The position numbers and the translations under genes were made by a program. The notes below the pieces were generated by a model. That model had not been told where the DNA came from. It saw only the letters and a program-made list of their open reading frames with translations, and did not search any database. Below are positions 1-7,234 of a stretch of DNA of 7,923 nucleotides, in pieces (the first letter of the stretch is position 1; the number at the start of each line of letters is the position of its first letter). The stretch is from Anaerolineae bacterium (GTDB lineage Bacteria > Chloroflexota > Anaerolineae > JACIWP01), in assembly GCA_014360855.1 (NCBI GenBank), contig JACIWP010000145.1:1-7923 (forward strand), read 5' to 3'.

Positions 1-537
1 CGCGACGGCCTCATTCAGGCGGAGGTCATGCCCTCGCCCGGCCGGCGCGGCAGACCGCGCCTCATGTACGTGTTGACGCCGGCCGGCGCCGAAATGTTCC
101 CCTCCAACGTCACCCGCCTGGCCCATGTGCTGTTACTACAGTTGAAAAAGCTCATGCCGCCGGCGGAGCTGAACGCCTTCCTTGACAGCCTCGCCGACGC
201 GTGGGCGGATTCCTTCCCCCCGCTGGAGGGGATTTCGTCCGAGGCAAAACTTGACCAAATCACCATGTTTTTGAATAATATGGGCTATCAGGCCGTTTGG
301 GAATACGCCGGCAGTGTGGTGGAATTTCGCCTGGAGAACTGCCCGTACCGCTGGCTGGCCGGCCGGCACCCGGAGCTGTGCCTTGTGGATATGAAGCTGC
401 TACAGCGGCTCACCGGCGGCCTGGTGCAGGCAGTAGAGGAAGAGCAGAATGAACAGCCAGATGCCCCCTCCCGCACCTGCCGGTACCGGGTGGTATTCCC
501 GCAGACGGGGGCGCTCCCCCGCGGCGGCGTGGCATAG
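1..537 (+). CDS. SufR-like Fe-S-sensing transcriptional regulator, C-terminal part (5' end outside window)
   Basis: The reading frame is open from base 1, so the gene starts upstream. The first ATG, at 28, lies inside the domain and is not the start. About 178 residues are visible. They begin in the wing of a winged helix (GRRGRPRLMYVLTPAGAEMF, the GRP-Y-LT-G-F pattern of SufR/ArsR-like regulators). A helical middle follows, then a cysteine-bearing C-terminal domain. Three cysteines, with codons at 340, 379 and 478, give C-x12-C-x32-C, set in NCPY, HPELC and TCRYRV contexts. In SufR-type proteins such cysteines bind an Fe-S cluster that controls DNA binding and represses Fe-S assembly genes. 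The DNA-recognition helix is outside the window, so operator preference cannot be judged. The short tail after TCRYRV is proline- and glycine-rich and probably disordered. The Fe-S carrier gene 57 bases downstream fits the role. The family call is fairly sure; the cluster is inferred. Confidence 0.8.
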   Translation, partial: RDGLIQAEVMPSPGRRGRPRLMYVLTPAGAEMFPSNVTRLAHVLLLQLKKLMPPAELNAFLDSLADAWADSFPPLEGISSEAKLDQITMFLNNMGYQAVWEYAGSVVEFRLENCPYRWLAGRHPELCLVDMKLLQRLTGGLVQAVEEEQNEQPDAPSRTCRYRVVFPQTGALPRGGVA

Positions 538-580
538 CAGTGGTCATGGCCCGAGGTCCGGGTTATGGATTTGATTCCCA

Positions 581-588
581 TAAGGAGG
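581..588 (+). promoter_or_regulatory. Ribosome binding site that sets the Nfu start
   Basis: TAAGGAGG at 581-588 is an almost perfect Shine-Dalgarno sequence. It ends six bases before GTG at 595. The upstream in-frame ATG at 565 has no comparable site and would place this motif inside the coding region. Confidence 0.8.
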
Positions 589-594
589 AACAAA

Positions 595-840
595 GTGGTG
601 GACGAGAAAGATACCCAGATGAAAGAAAAGGTCCAGCAGGTCCTGGAAACGATCCGGCCGGCATTGCAGAGAGACGGCGGCGATGTCGAGCTGGTGGATG
701 TCAAAGACGGGGTGGTGCAGGTGCGCCTGCAGGGCGCCTGCGCCGGCTGTCCCATGTCCCAGATGACGCTGGCGTTCGGCATCCAGCGCGTGCTGAAGGA
801 AAAAGTGCCGGAGATTCAGCGCGTCGAACCCGTCGCCTGA
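595..840 (+). CDS. NifU C-terminal-domain (Nfu-type) Fe-S cluster carrier
   Basis: This is an 81-residue stand-alone Nfu domain. It binds a [4Fe-4S] cluster between subunits and passes it to client apoproteins in the cytoplasm. Residues 10-80 match the family closely: an N-terminal helix (VLETIRPALQRDGGDVELV), a strand, then GACAGCPMSQMT, with the ligand pair C49 and C52 in a CxxC motif, and a final helix ending at PEIQRVEPV. Start: GTG at 595 (or 598) is chosen over ATG at 565 because TAAGGAGG sits at ideal distance. ATG at 619 would still keep the whole domain. There is no scaffold (IscU-like) or ferredoxin domain, as in many small bacterial Nfu proteins. It lies 57 bases after the SufR-like regulator and just before a strong terminator, so it is probably the last gene of that unit. 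Repression by the upstream regulator is likely but inferred. Confidence 0.93.
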   Translation: MVDEKDTQMKEKVQQVLETIRPALQRDGGDVELVDVKDGVVQVRLQGACAGCPMSQMTLAFGIQRVLKEKVPEIQRVEPVA

Positions 841-849
841 TCAGGGACC

Positions 850-897
850 AACGACGGCCCCCTGCGCACAACAGCCCAGGGGGCCGTCGTTCTTTTT
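850..897 (+). terminator. Rho-independent terminator after the Nfu gene
   Basis: A perfect 15-bp stem pairs 850-864 with 877-891 (arms AACGACGGCCCCCTG and its complement). The loop is 12 bases, and CTTTTT follows at 892-897. It starts ten bases after the Nfu stop. On the opposite strand the stem is followed by GGTCCC, not a T-run. It therefore reads as a terminator for the + strand only, although it sits 13 bases past the end of the convergent nfo gene and could still slow polymerase from that side. Confidence 0.92.
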
Positions 898-904
898 CCG
901 CATA

Positions 905-1762
905 TCACTCGAACAAGCTCCGCAGAACGCGCAGGTTCTCCACATCCTCCTTCAGGTCCTTGCCCTTGGGAGTCTCCAGCACCATGGGGAAGCCGGCAAA
1001 GCGGGGATCGTTCAACAACATGCGGAAAGGCTCCAGCCCCAGCGCCCCCTGCCCGATATGGGCGTGACGATCTACGCGAGAACCGACCGGCCGCGCCAGG
1101 TCGTTCAGGTGAAACATGCGCACCCGCTCTATGCCCAGCAGGACGTCCCATTCCGCCCACATGGCCTCATAGCCGGCGCGCGTGCGGATATCCCAGCCGG
1201 CCGCGGCGACATGGGCGGTATCCAGACAAAGGCCCATGCGTTCCGGCTGATGCACGCGCTCTAGAATCGCCCGGAGCTGGGAAAAGGAGCCGCCCAACAC
1301 CGTCCCCTGGCCGGCGGTCGTCTCCAGCCAAACCCCTACCCGGCCGGGCACCTGCAGTAATGCCCGGTTGATCGCCTCCGCCACGCGCGCCAGGCCGGCC
1401 TCCTCGCCGGCGCCCATATGCGCGCCGGGATGAATCACCAGGCCCGGCAGACCAAGCTGTTCCGCCCGTTCCAGCTCCACCACAAAAGCACTCAGGGACC
1501 GCTCCCACAAGGCATCATCCGGGGAAGCCAGGTTAATGAGGTACGCCGCATGTCCCACGACAGGGAAAATGTTGTGCCGGCGCTGAAGCTCCTGAAAGCG
1601 CCGAATCTCGCCGGCATCCAGCGGTTTCGCCCGCCATTGATTAGTGTTCTTGGTGAAAATCTGGATCGCCTCACAGCCGATGCCGGCGCCCCGTTCGATG
1701 GCCTTATCCACCCCGCCGGCGATCGACATGTGAGCGCCCAGGCGCGGACGCTGACGTGTCAT
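905..1762 (-). CDS. nfo: Deoxyribonuclease IV (endonuclease IV, AP endonuclease)
   Basis: This 285-residue protein matches E. coli Nfo in length. It cleaves DNA 5' to abasic sites and removes 3'-blocking groups in base excision repair, using a three-zinc centre in a TIM barrel. All nine family metal ligands are visible: H71, H111, E147, D181, H184, H218, D231, H233 and E263, each two residues on from the E. coli numbering. Typical motifs are LGAHMSIAGG at the N terminus, IFTKNTNQW, VIHPGAH, LETTAGQG, CLDTAH, HLNDL and DRHAHIGQG. The frame stays open upstream to 2026, but that part only reads the kinase gene in another frame. ATG at 1762, just before the first conserved motif, is the start. 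Its ATG overlaps the kinase TGA (ATGA, 1759-1762), and a GGAG lies 11 bases upstream. It is the last gene of the two-component operon, so translation is probably coupled to the kinase. Confidence 0.97.
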   Translation of the reverse strand: MTRQRPRLGAHMSIAGGVDKAIERGAGIGCEAIQIFTKNTNQWRAKPLDAGEIRRFQELQRRHNIFPVVGHAAYLINLASPDDALWERSLSAFVVELERAEQLGLPGLVIHPGAHMGAGEEAGLARVAEAINRALLQVPGRVGVWLETTAGQGTVLGGSFSQLRAILERVHQPERMGLCLDTAHVAAAGWDIRTRAGYEAMWAEWDVLLGIERVRMFHLNDLARPVGSRVDRHAHIGQGALGLEPFRMLLNDPRFAGFPMVLETPKGKDLKEDVENLRVLRSLFE

Positions 1763-3204
1763 GTAGCCCGGCTCTCCGCTGTGCCGGCGCGCGGCACATA
1801 GGGCCTCAGCCAGAGGGTAAAGGTGCTCCCCACTCCCAGTTCGCTCTCCACCGTCAGGTGGCCGCCGTGTGCCTCGGCGATCCACTTGGCGATGGACAGG
1901 CCCAGTCCTGTGCCGCCGGTCTGGCGCGAACGGGCGCGGTCGGAGCGGTAGAAGCGCTCGAAGATATGCGGGAGGTCCTCTTTCGCGATGCCCACTCCCG
2001 TGTCGGCCACACTCACCTGCACCCAATCCTCGCGGCGGTACAGCGACAGCCGCACGGTGCCGCCGGCCGGCGTATATTTGATCGCGTTATCCACCAGGTT
2101 CAGCAATAATTGATGCAGGCGATCGCGGTCCCCCAGCACCAATGCCCGGTCCTCGTGCCCCAGCTCCACCCGCACCCCGTCGGCCATGAGCAGGGCCTGA
2201 CGGTAGACATCCAGCAGGACGGCGTCCAGCTCCACCACCTCCTTCTTGATCTGCACGCCGGCGTCCGCCTGCGACAGCAGGAGCAGATCGGCCACCAGGC
2301 GGGACATACGGGTGATTTCCCCCTCCATCGTTTGCAGGATGTCCTGGAGATCCTCGGGGGGCAAACGTTCCATCCCGCGGCGGAGCAGGTCCAGGTTCCC
2401 CCGCAGGGTGGTGAGCGGGGTACGAAGCTCATGCGATACATCCGCCACCAGCCGCTGTTGCTGTTGGAACAGCTCCTCCAGCCGGCCCAGCATCTCGTTA
2501 AACGTATCGGTCAGGCGGGCCAGCTCGTCCTGGGTGCGCACGGCCGGCAGGCGGCGGGAGAGATCCTCGGCGCGTGAAATCTGCAAGGCGGTCTGCGTGA
2601 TGTGATCAATAGGGCGCAGTGCCGCGTGGGCCATGAACGCGCCCACGCCGGCGGCCAGCAAAAGGGTGAAGGCCACCCCCAGCCCAATGGCATAGCGCGC
2701 GGTCAGCAGGGTCGCCTCCACATCATGCAGAGACATGCCGACCTGCACCACACCGATAATCGTCTCGCCCTCCAAAGGGTCGAAGATCACCAGCGGGGCG
2801 CTGTAAATGCGGAGCCGCGCTTGTGGGGTGGAAAGGGTATAGAGCACCGCATTGCCGGCCAGGTTCTGGTCAAAGCTCTCGCGCCGGATGGGCAGATAGT
2901 TATCCCCCAGGTTCGCCGAACGGGCGACAACATTCCCCTGCCGGTCCAAAATTTGCACAAAGGTGTTGGAGGTGGAGAACACATCTACCGGGGGGATCTG
3001 CACCTGCCGGGTGATGAGGAGACGCACAGGGTCGGCTTGCGCCTGGATATAACTGCCGATCTCGCCGGCGCGCGAGCGGATGGCATCATCCACCTGTTCG
3101 TACAACACCTGGCTGAGGAGGGAGTACAGCGCCAGGCTGAACAGGAGGAGAATGGCCGCCAGGATGCCGGTGTACCAGAGGGTCAAGCGGGCACGGATGG
3201 ACAT
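1759..3204 (-). CDS. Membrane sensor histidine kinase (HAMP-HisKA-HATPase)
   Basis: The 481-residue protein senses a signal outside the membrane, autophosphorylates on histidine and passes the phosphate to the regulator encoded just upstream. Layout: cytoplasmic N-terminal patch SIRARLTLWYTG; first membrane helix about 11-33; an extracytoplasmic sensor of roughly 135 residues with no domain I can name; second helix about 171-192; HAMP about 193-246. The HisKA H-box is VADVSHELRTPLTTLRGN with H258. The catalytic domain has an N-box (LNLVDNAIKYTP, about 369-380), G1 (DTGVGI, 401-406), an F-box (FERFYR) and G2 (GGTGLGLSIA, 430-439). All catalytic motifs look intact. ATG at 3204 is preferred because GGGAGG lies six bases upstream. 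GTG at 3231 would add nine residues and overlap the regulator stop as GTGA. The end overlaps nfo by four bases. The ligand is unknown. Confidence 0.95.
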   Translation of the reverse strand: MSIRARLTLWYTGILAAILLLFSLALYSLLSQVLYEQVDDAIRSRAGEIGSYIQAQADPVRLLITRQVQIPPVDVFSTSNTFVQILDRQGNVVARSANLGDNYLPIRRESFDQNLAGNAVLYTLSTPQARLRIYSAPLVIFDPLEGETIIGVVQVGMSLHDVEATLLTARYAIGLGVAFTLLLAAGVGAFMAHAALRPIDHITQTALQISRAEDLSRRLPAVRTQDELARLTDTFNEMLGRLEELFQQQQRLVADVSHELRTPLTTLRGNLDLLRRGMERLPPEDLQDILQTMEGEITRMSRLVADLLLLSQADAGVQIKKEVVELDAVLLDVYRQALLMADGVRVELGHEDRALVLGDRDRLHQLLLNLVDNAIKYTPAGGTVRLSLYRREDWVQVSVADTGVGIAKEDLPHIFERFYRSDRARSRQTGGTGLGLSIAKWIAEAHGGHLTVESELGVGSTFTLWLRPYVPRAGTAESRAT

Positions 3205-3216
3205 CCCTTTCCTCCC
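3205..3216 (-). promoter_or_regulatory. Ribosome binding site that sets the kinase start
   Basis: On the minus strand GGGAGG (3216-3211) is followed by AAAGGG and then ATG at 3204, giving a six-base spacing. The competing GTG at 3231 has its own purine-rich stretch only about one base upstream, which is too close to work well. Confidence 0.7.
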
Positions 3217-3227
3217 GGCCGGCGCAT

Positions 3228-3920
3228 TCACGCCTCCCTCAGCACGTAACCGACCCCGCGCACTGTATGGATCAGTCGGGGTTCCCCATTGGCCTCCAGC
3301 TTAGCGCGCAGATAGCGGATATAGACCTCGATGATGTTCGACTCACCGCTGAAATCATAGCCCCAGATGCGCTCGTACAACTGCTCGCGGGTCAGCACCT
3401 GGCGGGGATGGCGCATGAAGGTCTCCAGTATGTCAAACTCCCTGGCAGTGAGGTCAATGGGCCGGCCGCCGCGCGTCACCTCGCGCGTGGCAGGGCGCAG
3501 GGTCAGGTCGGCAAACTGCAGGACCTCCTCTTCCGCCGCCGCCCGCCGGCGCAGAAGCGCCCGGATGCGCGCCAGGAGCTCATCGAAGGCGAAAGGCTTG
3601 ACAAGGTAATCATCAGCGCCGGCGTCCAGGCCGGCCACCCGGTCACGCACCGCATCGCGCGCCGTCAGCATCAGGATAGGCATGTCGAAGCCGGCATCCC
3701 GCAGGGCTTTGCAGACCTCGATCCCATCTATCGCCGGCAGCATGATGTCCAGGATGATGAGATCCGGCCTCTGCTCCACCGCCGCGTCCAGGCCGCTCTC
3801 GCCGTCATAGGCCACCTGCACCTGATATCCCTCCAGAGCCAGCCCGCGGCGGATGAAATCCGCGATCTTGCGCTCATCCTCTATCAGCAGGATCCGCCGG
3901 CCACTGCTGTCGGTTTTCAT
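3228..3920 (-). CDS. OmpR/PhoB-family response regulator
   Basis: The 230-residue protein has a receiver domain and a winged-helix DNA-binding domain. Receiver (about 8-122): acidic pair E14-D15 in LLIEDERK, phosphoacceptor D58 in LIILDIMLP, T86 in LMLTARD and K108 in DYLVKPF. The output domain (about 133-229) carries LTAREFDILETFMRHP, the recognition-helix region SNIIEVYIRYLRAKLE and the closing wing HTVRGVGYVL. These mark the OmpR/PhoB class, which binds direct repeats near promoters as dimers. It is the first gene after the promoter at 3984-3956, and the kinase and nfo follow. The start is ATG at 3920; GTG directly before it (3923) would add one residue. The Shine-Dalgarno is weak (GGGG-rich only). 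Autoregulation is common in the family but no operator can be identified here. The targets are unknown, with nfo as the obvious candidate by position. Confidence 0.96.
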   Translation of the reverse strand: MKTDSSGRRILLIEDERKIADFIRRGLALEGYQVQVAYDGESGLDAAVEQRPDLIILDIMLPAIDGIEVCKALRDAGFDMPILMLTARDAVRDRVAGLDAGADDYLVKPFAFDELLARIRALLRRRAAAEEEVLQFADLTLRPATREVTRGGRPIDLTAREFDILETFMRHPRQVLTREQLYERIWGYDFSGESNIIEVYIRYLRAKLEANGEPRLIHTVRGVGYVLREA

Positions 3921-3955
3921 CACCCATACCCCATCAGCGTTTCTTTCGCCGGGCT

Positions 3956-3984
3956 ATTCTAACACAGCGCGAGCCGGCCGTCAA
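3956..3984 (-). promoter_or_regulatory. Sigma-70-like promoter of the two-component/nfo operon
   Basis: Read on the minus strand, TTGACG (3984-3979) is followed by a 17-base spacer and TAGAAT (3961-3956). An extended -10 TGT immediately precedes the -10. Transcription would start near 3949, leaving a leader of roughly 30 bases before ATG 3920. It fires away from the glycosyltransferase promoters. Confidence 0.75.
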
Positions 3985-4013
3985 TGGAACAGCGCATTTG
4001 TGCCGGCAGGGTG

Positions 4014-4042
4014 TTTGCAAAGCCTGGCCAATCTGGTATGCT
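4014..4042 (+). promoter_or_regulatory. Probable outer promoter of the polysaccharide gene pair
   Basis: TTTGCA (4014-4019), a 17-base spacer and TATGCT (4037-4042) with an extended -10 TGG (4034-4036). From 4017 to 4042 it aligns without gaps to the MBL promoter (6488-6513), sharing 17 of 26 bases including GCAAAGCC and GGTAT. The start would be near 4049, giving a leader of roughly 60-100 bases depending on the start codon used. Confidence 0.5.
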
Positions 4043-4109
4043 TCAGGGGCCGCCGGCCAGCCGGCGGGGGAATGAACACCCATTGGCCCTGCAAGACGCG
4101 AGGGGAAAA

Positions 4110-4138
4110 TTGACCCGGACCGCCCCGGTATGTACAAT
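4110..4138 (+). promoter_or_regulatory. Inner promoter abutting the glycosyltransferase start
   Basis: TTGACC (4110-4115), a 17-base spacer and TACAAT (4133-4138) make a strong consensus match. Seven bases past the -10 falls at 4145, immediately before ATG 4146. A transcript from here would be leaderless or nearly so. No Shine-Dalgarno lies between the -10 and the ATG, which agrees with that reading. Confidence 0.6.
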
Positions 4139-4145
4139 GTCCGGC

Positions 4146-5053
4146 ATGGACCAAGAGCGACTGCTGGACCTGTATATCGTCATAGTGAATTACAACACGC
4201 GCGATCTCCTGCGGCACTGCCTGGCGTCTATCTATGAAAGCCGGGGGCAGTTTTCGTTCGACGTCTGCGTGGTGGACAACTGCTCCACGGACGGCAGTGC
4301 CGAGATGGTGCGCCGCGAGTTCCCGCAGGTAACGCTCATCGAAAGCCCGTACAACGGCGGTTACGCCTATGCCAATAACCTGGGCCTCCGCCAGGCCGCG
4401 GCGCGCTACTACCTCCTGCTGAACCCGGATACCGTACTGCCGCCCTCCGCGCTGGCGGAGATGCTGGCCTTCATGGACGCGCACCCGGACGCCGGCGCCG
4501 CCGGCCCCCGCCTTCTGCTGGCCGACGGGAGCCTGGACCTGGCCTGCCGGCGCAGTTTCCCCACGCCGGCCATCTCCTTCTACCGCCTGACCGGCCTCTC
4601 GCGGCTGTTCCCGCGCAGTCCCCGCTTCGGCCGCTACAACCTCACCTGCCTGGACCCCGATCTCACCACCGAGGTGGATTCCGTGGTCGGGGCCTTTATG
4701 ATGGTGCGGCGCGAGGCGCTCCAGCAAGTGGGCCTCCTGGACGAGGACTTCTTCATGTACGGCGAGGACCTGGATTGGGCCTTCCGCATGAAGCAGGCCG
4801 GCTGGAAGGTGTATTACAACGCCGACGTCAGCGTCCTGCATTATAAGCGGGCCTCCAGCCGGCACAGCCTGAAAGCCCAGGTCGAGTTCTACCGCGCCAT
4901 GTACCTGTTCTTCCGCAAGCACTACGCCAAAGACACGCCCTTCTGGCTCTCTGCCCTTATCATCGCCGGCATTTACCTGGCCGGCGCCCTGAATGTGGGC
5001 CGCTTCTGGCTGATGCAACAGTTGCGCCGGGGTACCACAGCGGAGGTGAGCTG

Positions 5054-5054
<1 letters not shown>
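4146..5054 (+). CDS. GT-2 family glycosyltransferase (rhamnosyltransferase-like)
   Basis: The 302-residue GT-A-fold enzyme transfers a sugar from a nucleotide donor to a growing glycan or lipid-linked acceptor at the cytoplasmic membrane face. Motifs: YIVIVNYNTRDLL (10-22) at the nucleotide-binding start, VVDNCSTDGS (42-51), NGGYAYANNLG (70-80), the DxD-like LLNPDT (91-96) and the acceptor/base motif FFMYGEDLDWAFR (202-214). A hydrophobic stretch at about 266-289 probably anchors the C terminus. Donor and linkage cannot be read from sequence. Start: ATG 4146 leaves a normal short N terminus. Alternatives in frame are ATG 4137 (three more residues) and TTG 4110, which has AGGGG four bases upstream (12 more residues). 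The open frame back to 3984 adds only intergenic sequence. The stop overlaps the next ATG by one base (TGATG, 5052-5056), so the two genes are coupled. Confidence 0.92.
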
Positions 5055-6466
<1,412 letters not shown>

Positions 6467-6484
6467 CGGCCGGCCAGGCCCATG

Positions 6485-6513
6485 TTGGCAAAGCCGGCAA
6501 ATTGCGGTATAAT
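6485..6513 (+). promoter_or_regulatory. Sigma-70-like promoter of the MBL-fold gene
   Basis: TTGGCA (6485-6490), a 17-base spacer and a perfect TATAAT (6508-6513). The start would be near 6520, leaving about 30 bases of leader with GAGGTAAAGGG (6531-6541) before ATG 6550. It begins 18 bases after the preceding stop codon, so the MBL gene can be expressed independently of the polysaccharide pair. Confidence 0.8.
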
Positions 6514-6549
6514 GCCCCCTGCAAATCCGCGAGGTAAAGGGAACACTGC

Positions 6550-7191
6550 ATGGAAATTACCTGGTTGGGTCACGCCTGCTGTCGCATCCGCGAGTCGGGC
6601 GTCACGATCATCACCGATCCATACGATGAGACCACAGGCTATACACTGCCGCGCCTGAAGGCCGATATCGTCACCATCAGCCATGATGACCCCCATCATG
6701 CCTACGCCAAGGCATGTAAGGGGAACCCCTTCATCATCGCCGGCCCGGGCGAGTACGAGATCAAAGGGGTGTTCATCACCGGCATCGCCACCTTCCACGA
6801 TAAAAAGCAGGGAAGCCAGCGCGGCCCCAACACCGTGTACCTCTACGAGTTCAACGGCCTGAGCGTGTGCCACCTGGGAGACCTGGGACACGTGCCCACC
6901 CAAGCACAGATCGAAGCCCTGGGACATATCGACATCCTTCTGGTGCCCGTAGGAGGACATCAGTGCCTGAAGGCCGCGGAGGCGGCGGAGGTCATCAGCT
7001 TGCTGGAGCCGCGCATCGTGGTGCCCATCCATTACAAGACGAAGTTCACCACCCTGCCGCTCGCCGGCCTGGATGTCTTCCTGAAAGAGGTGGGCATCTC
7101 CATGCCCGAGCCGCTGGACGTGCTCAAGGTCACGCCGGCCAGCCTGCCGGAAGAAACCCAGATCGTGGTGCTGAATCCCCGACAGGACTGA
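6550..7191 (+). CDS. MBL-fold protein, COG2220/UlaG-like, with altered metal motif
   Basis: The 213-residue cytoplasmic protein has a metallo-beta-lactamase fold of the Lactamase_B_3/COG2220 type. No signal peptide is present and the substrate is unknown. Features in order: strand MEITWLGHACCRI with H8, the DPYD segment (23-26), the metal motif region ISHDDPHH (43-50), GPGEYEIKGVFITGI (65-79), TFHD with H83, HLGDLGH (108-114) with D111 and H114, and PIHYKT with H161. These later ligand positions look family-like. The usual HxHxDH signature is changed: from H45 it reads H-D-D-P-H-H, so the second His is Asp and the Asp is His. That may reflect a variant two-metal site, a subfamily habit, or reduced activity. 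It has its own promoter, and GAGGTAAAGGG precedes the ATG by about eight bases. A 43-base gap with a GC hairpin separates it from the TPR lipoprotein, with which it is probably co-transcribed. Confidence 0.85.
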   Translation: MEITWLGHACCRIRESGVTIITDPYDETTGYTLPRLKADIVTISHDDPHHAYAKACKGNPFIIAGPGEYEIKGVFITGIATFHDKKQGSQRGPNTVYLYEFNGLSVCHLGDLGHVPTQAQIEALGHIDILLVPVGGHQCLKAAEAAEVISLLEPRIVVPIHYKTKFTTLPLAGLDVFLKEVGISMPEPLDVLKVTPASLPEETQIVVLNPRQD

Positions 7192-7213
7192 GCCGGCGCG
7201 ATACTTCGCCGGC
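7192..7213 (+). other. GC-rich hairpin between MBL and lipoprotein genes
   Basis: GCCGGCG (7192-7198) pairs perfectly with CGCCGGC (7207-7213) around an eight-base loop, directly after the MBL stop codon. No T-run follows, so it is not a standard terminator. It may partly terminate or protect the upstream mRNA end, or it may simply reflect the abundance of GCCGGC in this genome. Confidence 0.35.
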
Positions 7214-7234
7214 CGTATTACCAGGAGGGCGTTC

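Noticed and set aside
541..569. Possible promoter before the Nfu gene (TGGTCA-N17-TATGGA)
   Set aside because: Only four and three matches to consensus. The gene is more simply explained by read-through from the regulator.
850..891. Bidirectional terminator for the convergent Nfu and nfo genes
   Set aside because: The minus-strand side of the stem is followed by GGTCCC rather than a T-run, so only the + strand direction is supported.
540..1067. Open frame of 175 codons on the + strand across the Nfu gene and the terminator
   Set aside because: Arg/Gly/Pro-rich shadow that runs through a strong terminator hairpin and into the convergent nfo gene.
1763..2026. N-terminal extension of endonuclease IV by 88 codons
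   Set aside because: It only reads the kinase gene in another frame. The 285-residue form from 1762 matches the family's length and metal-ligand spacing exactly.
2602..3962. Two open frames antisense to the kinase and response regulator
   Set aside because: Low-complexity, family-less translations opposite two clear, fully conserved genes.
6467..6484. Terminator after the sugar transferase gene
   Set aside because: GGCCGGCC is a palindrome without room for a loop and has no T-run. The next promoter begins at once.
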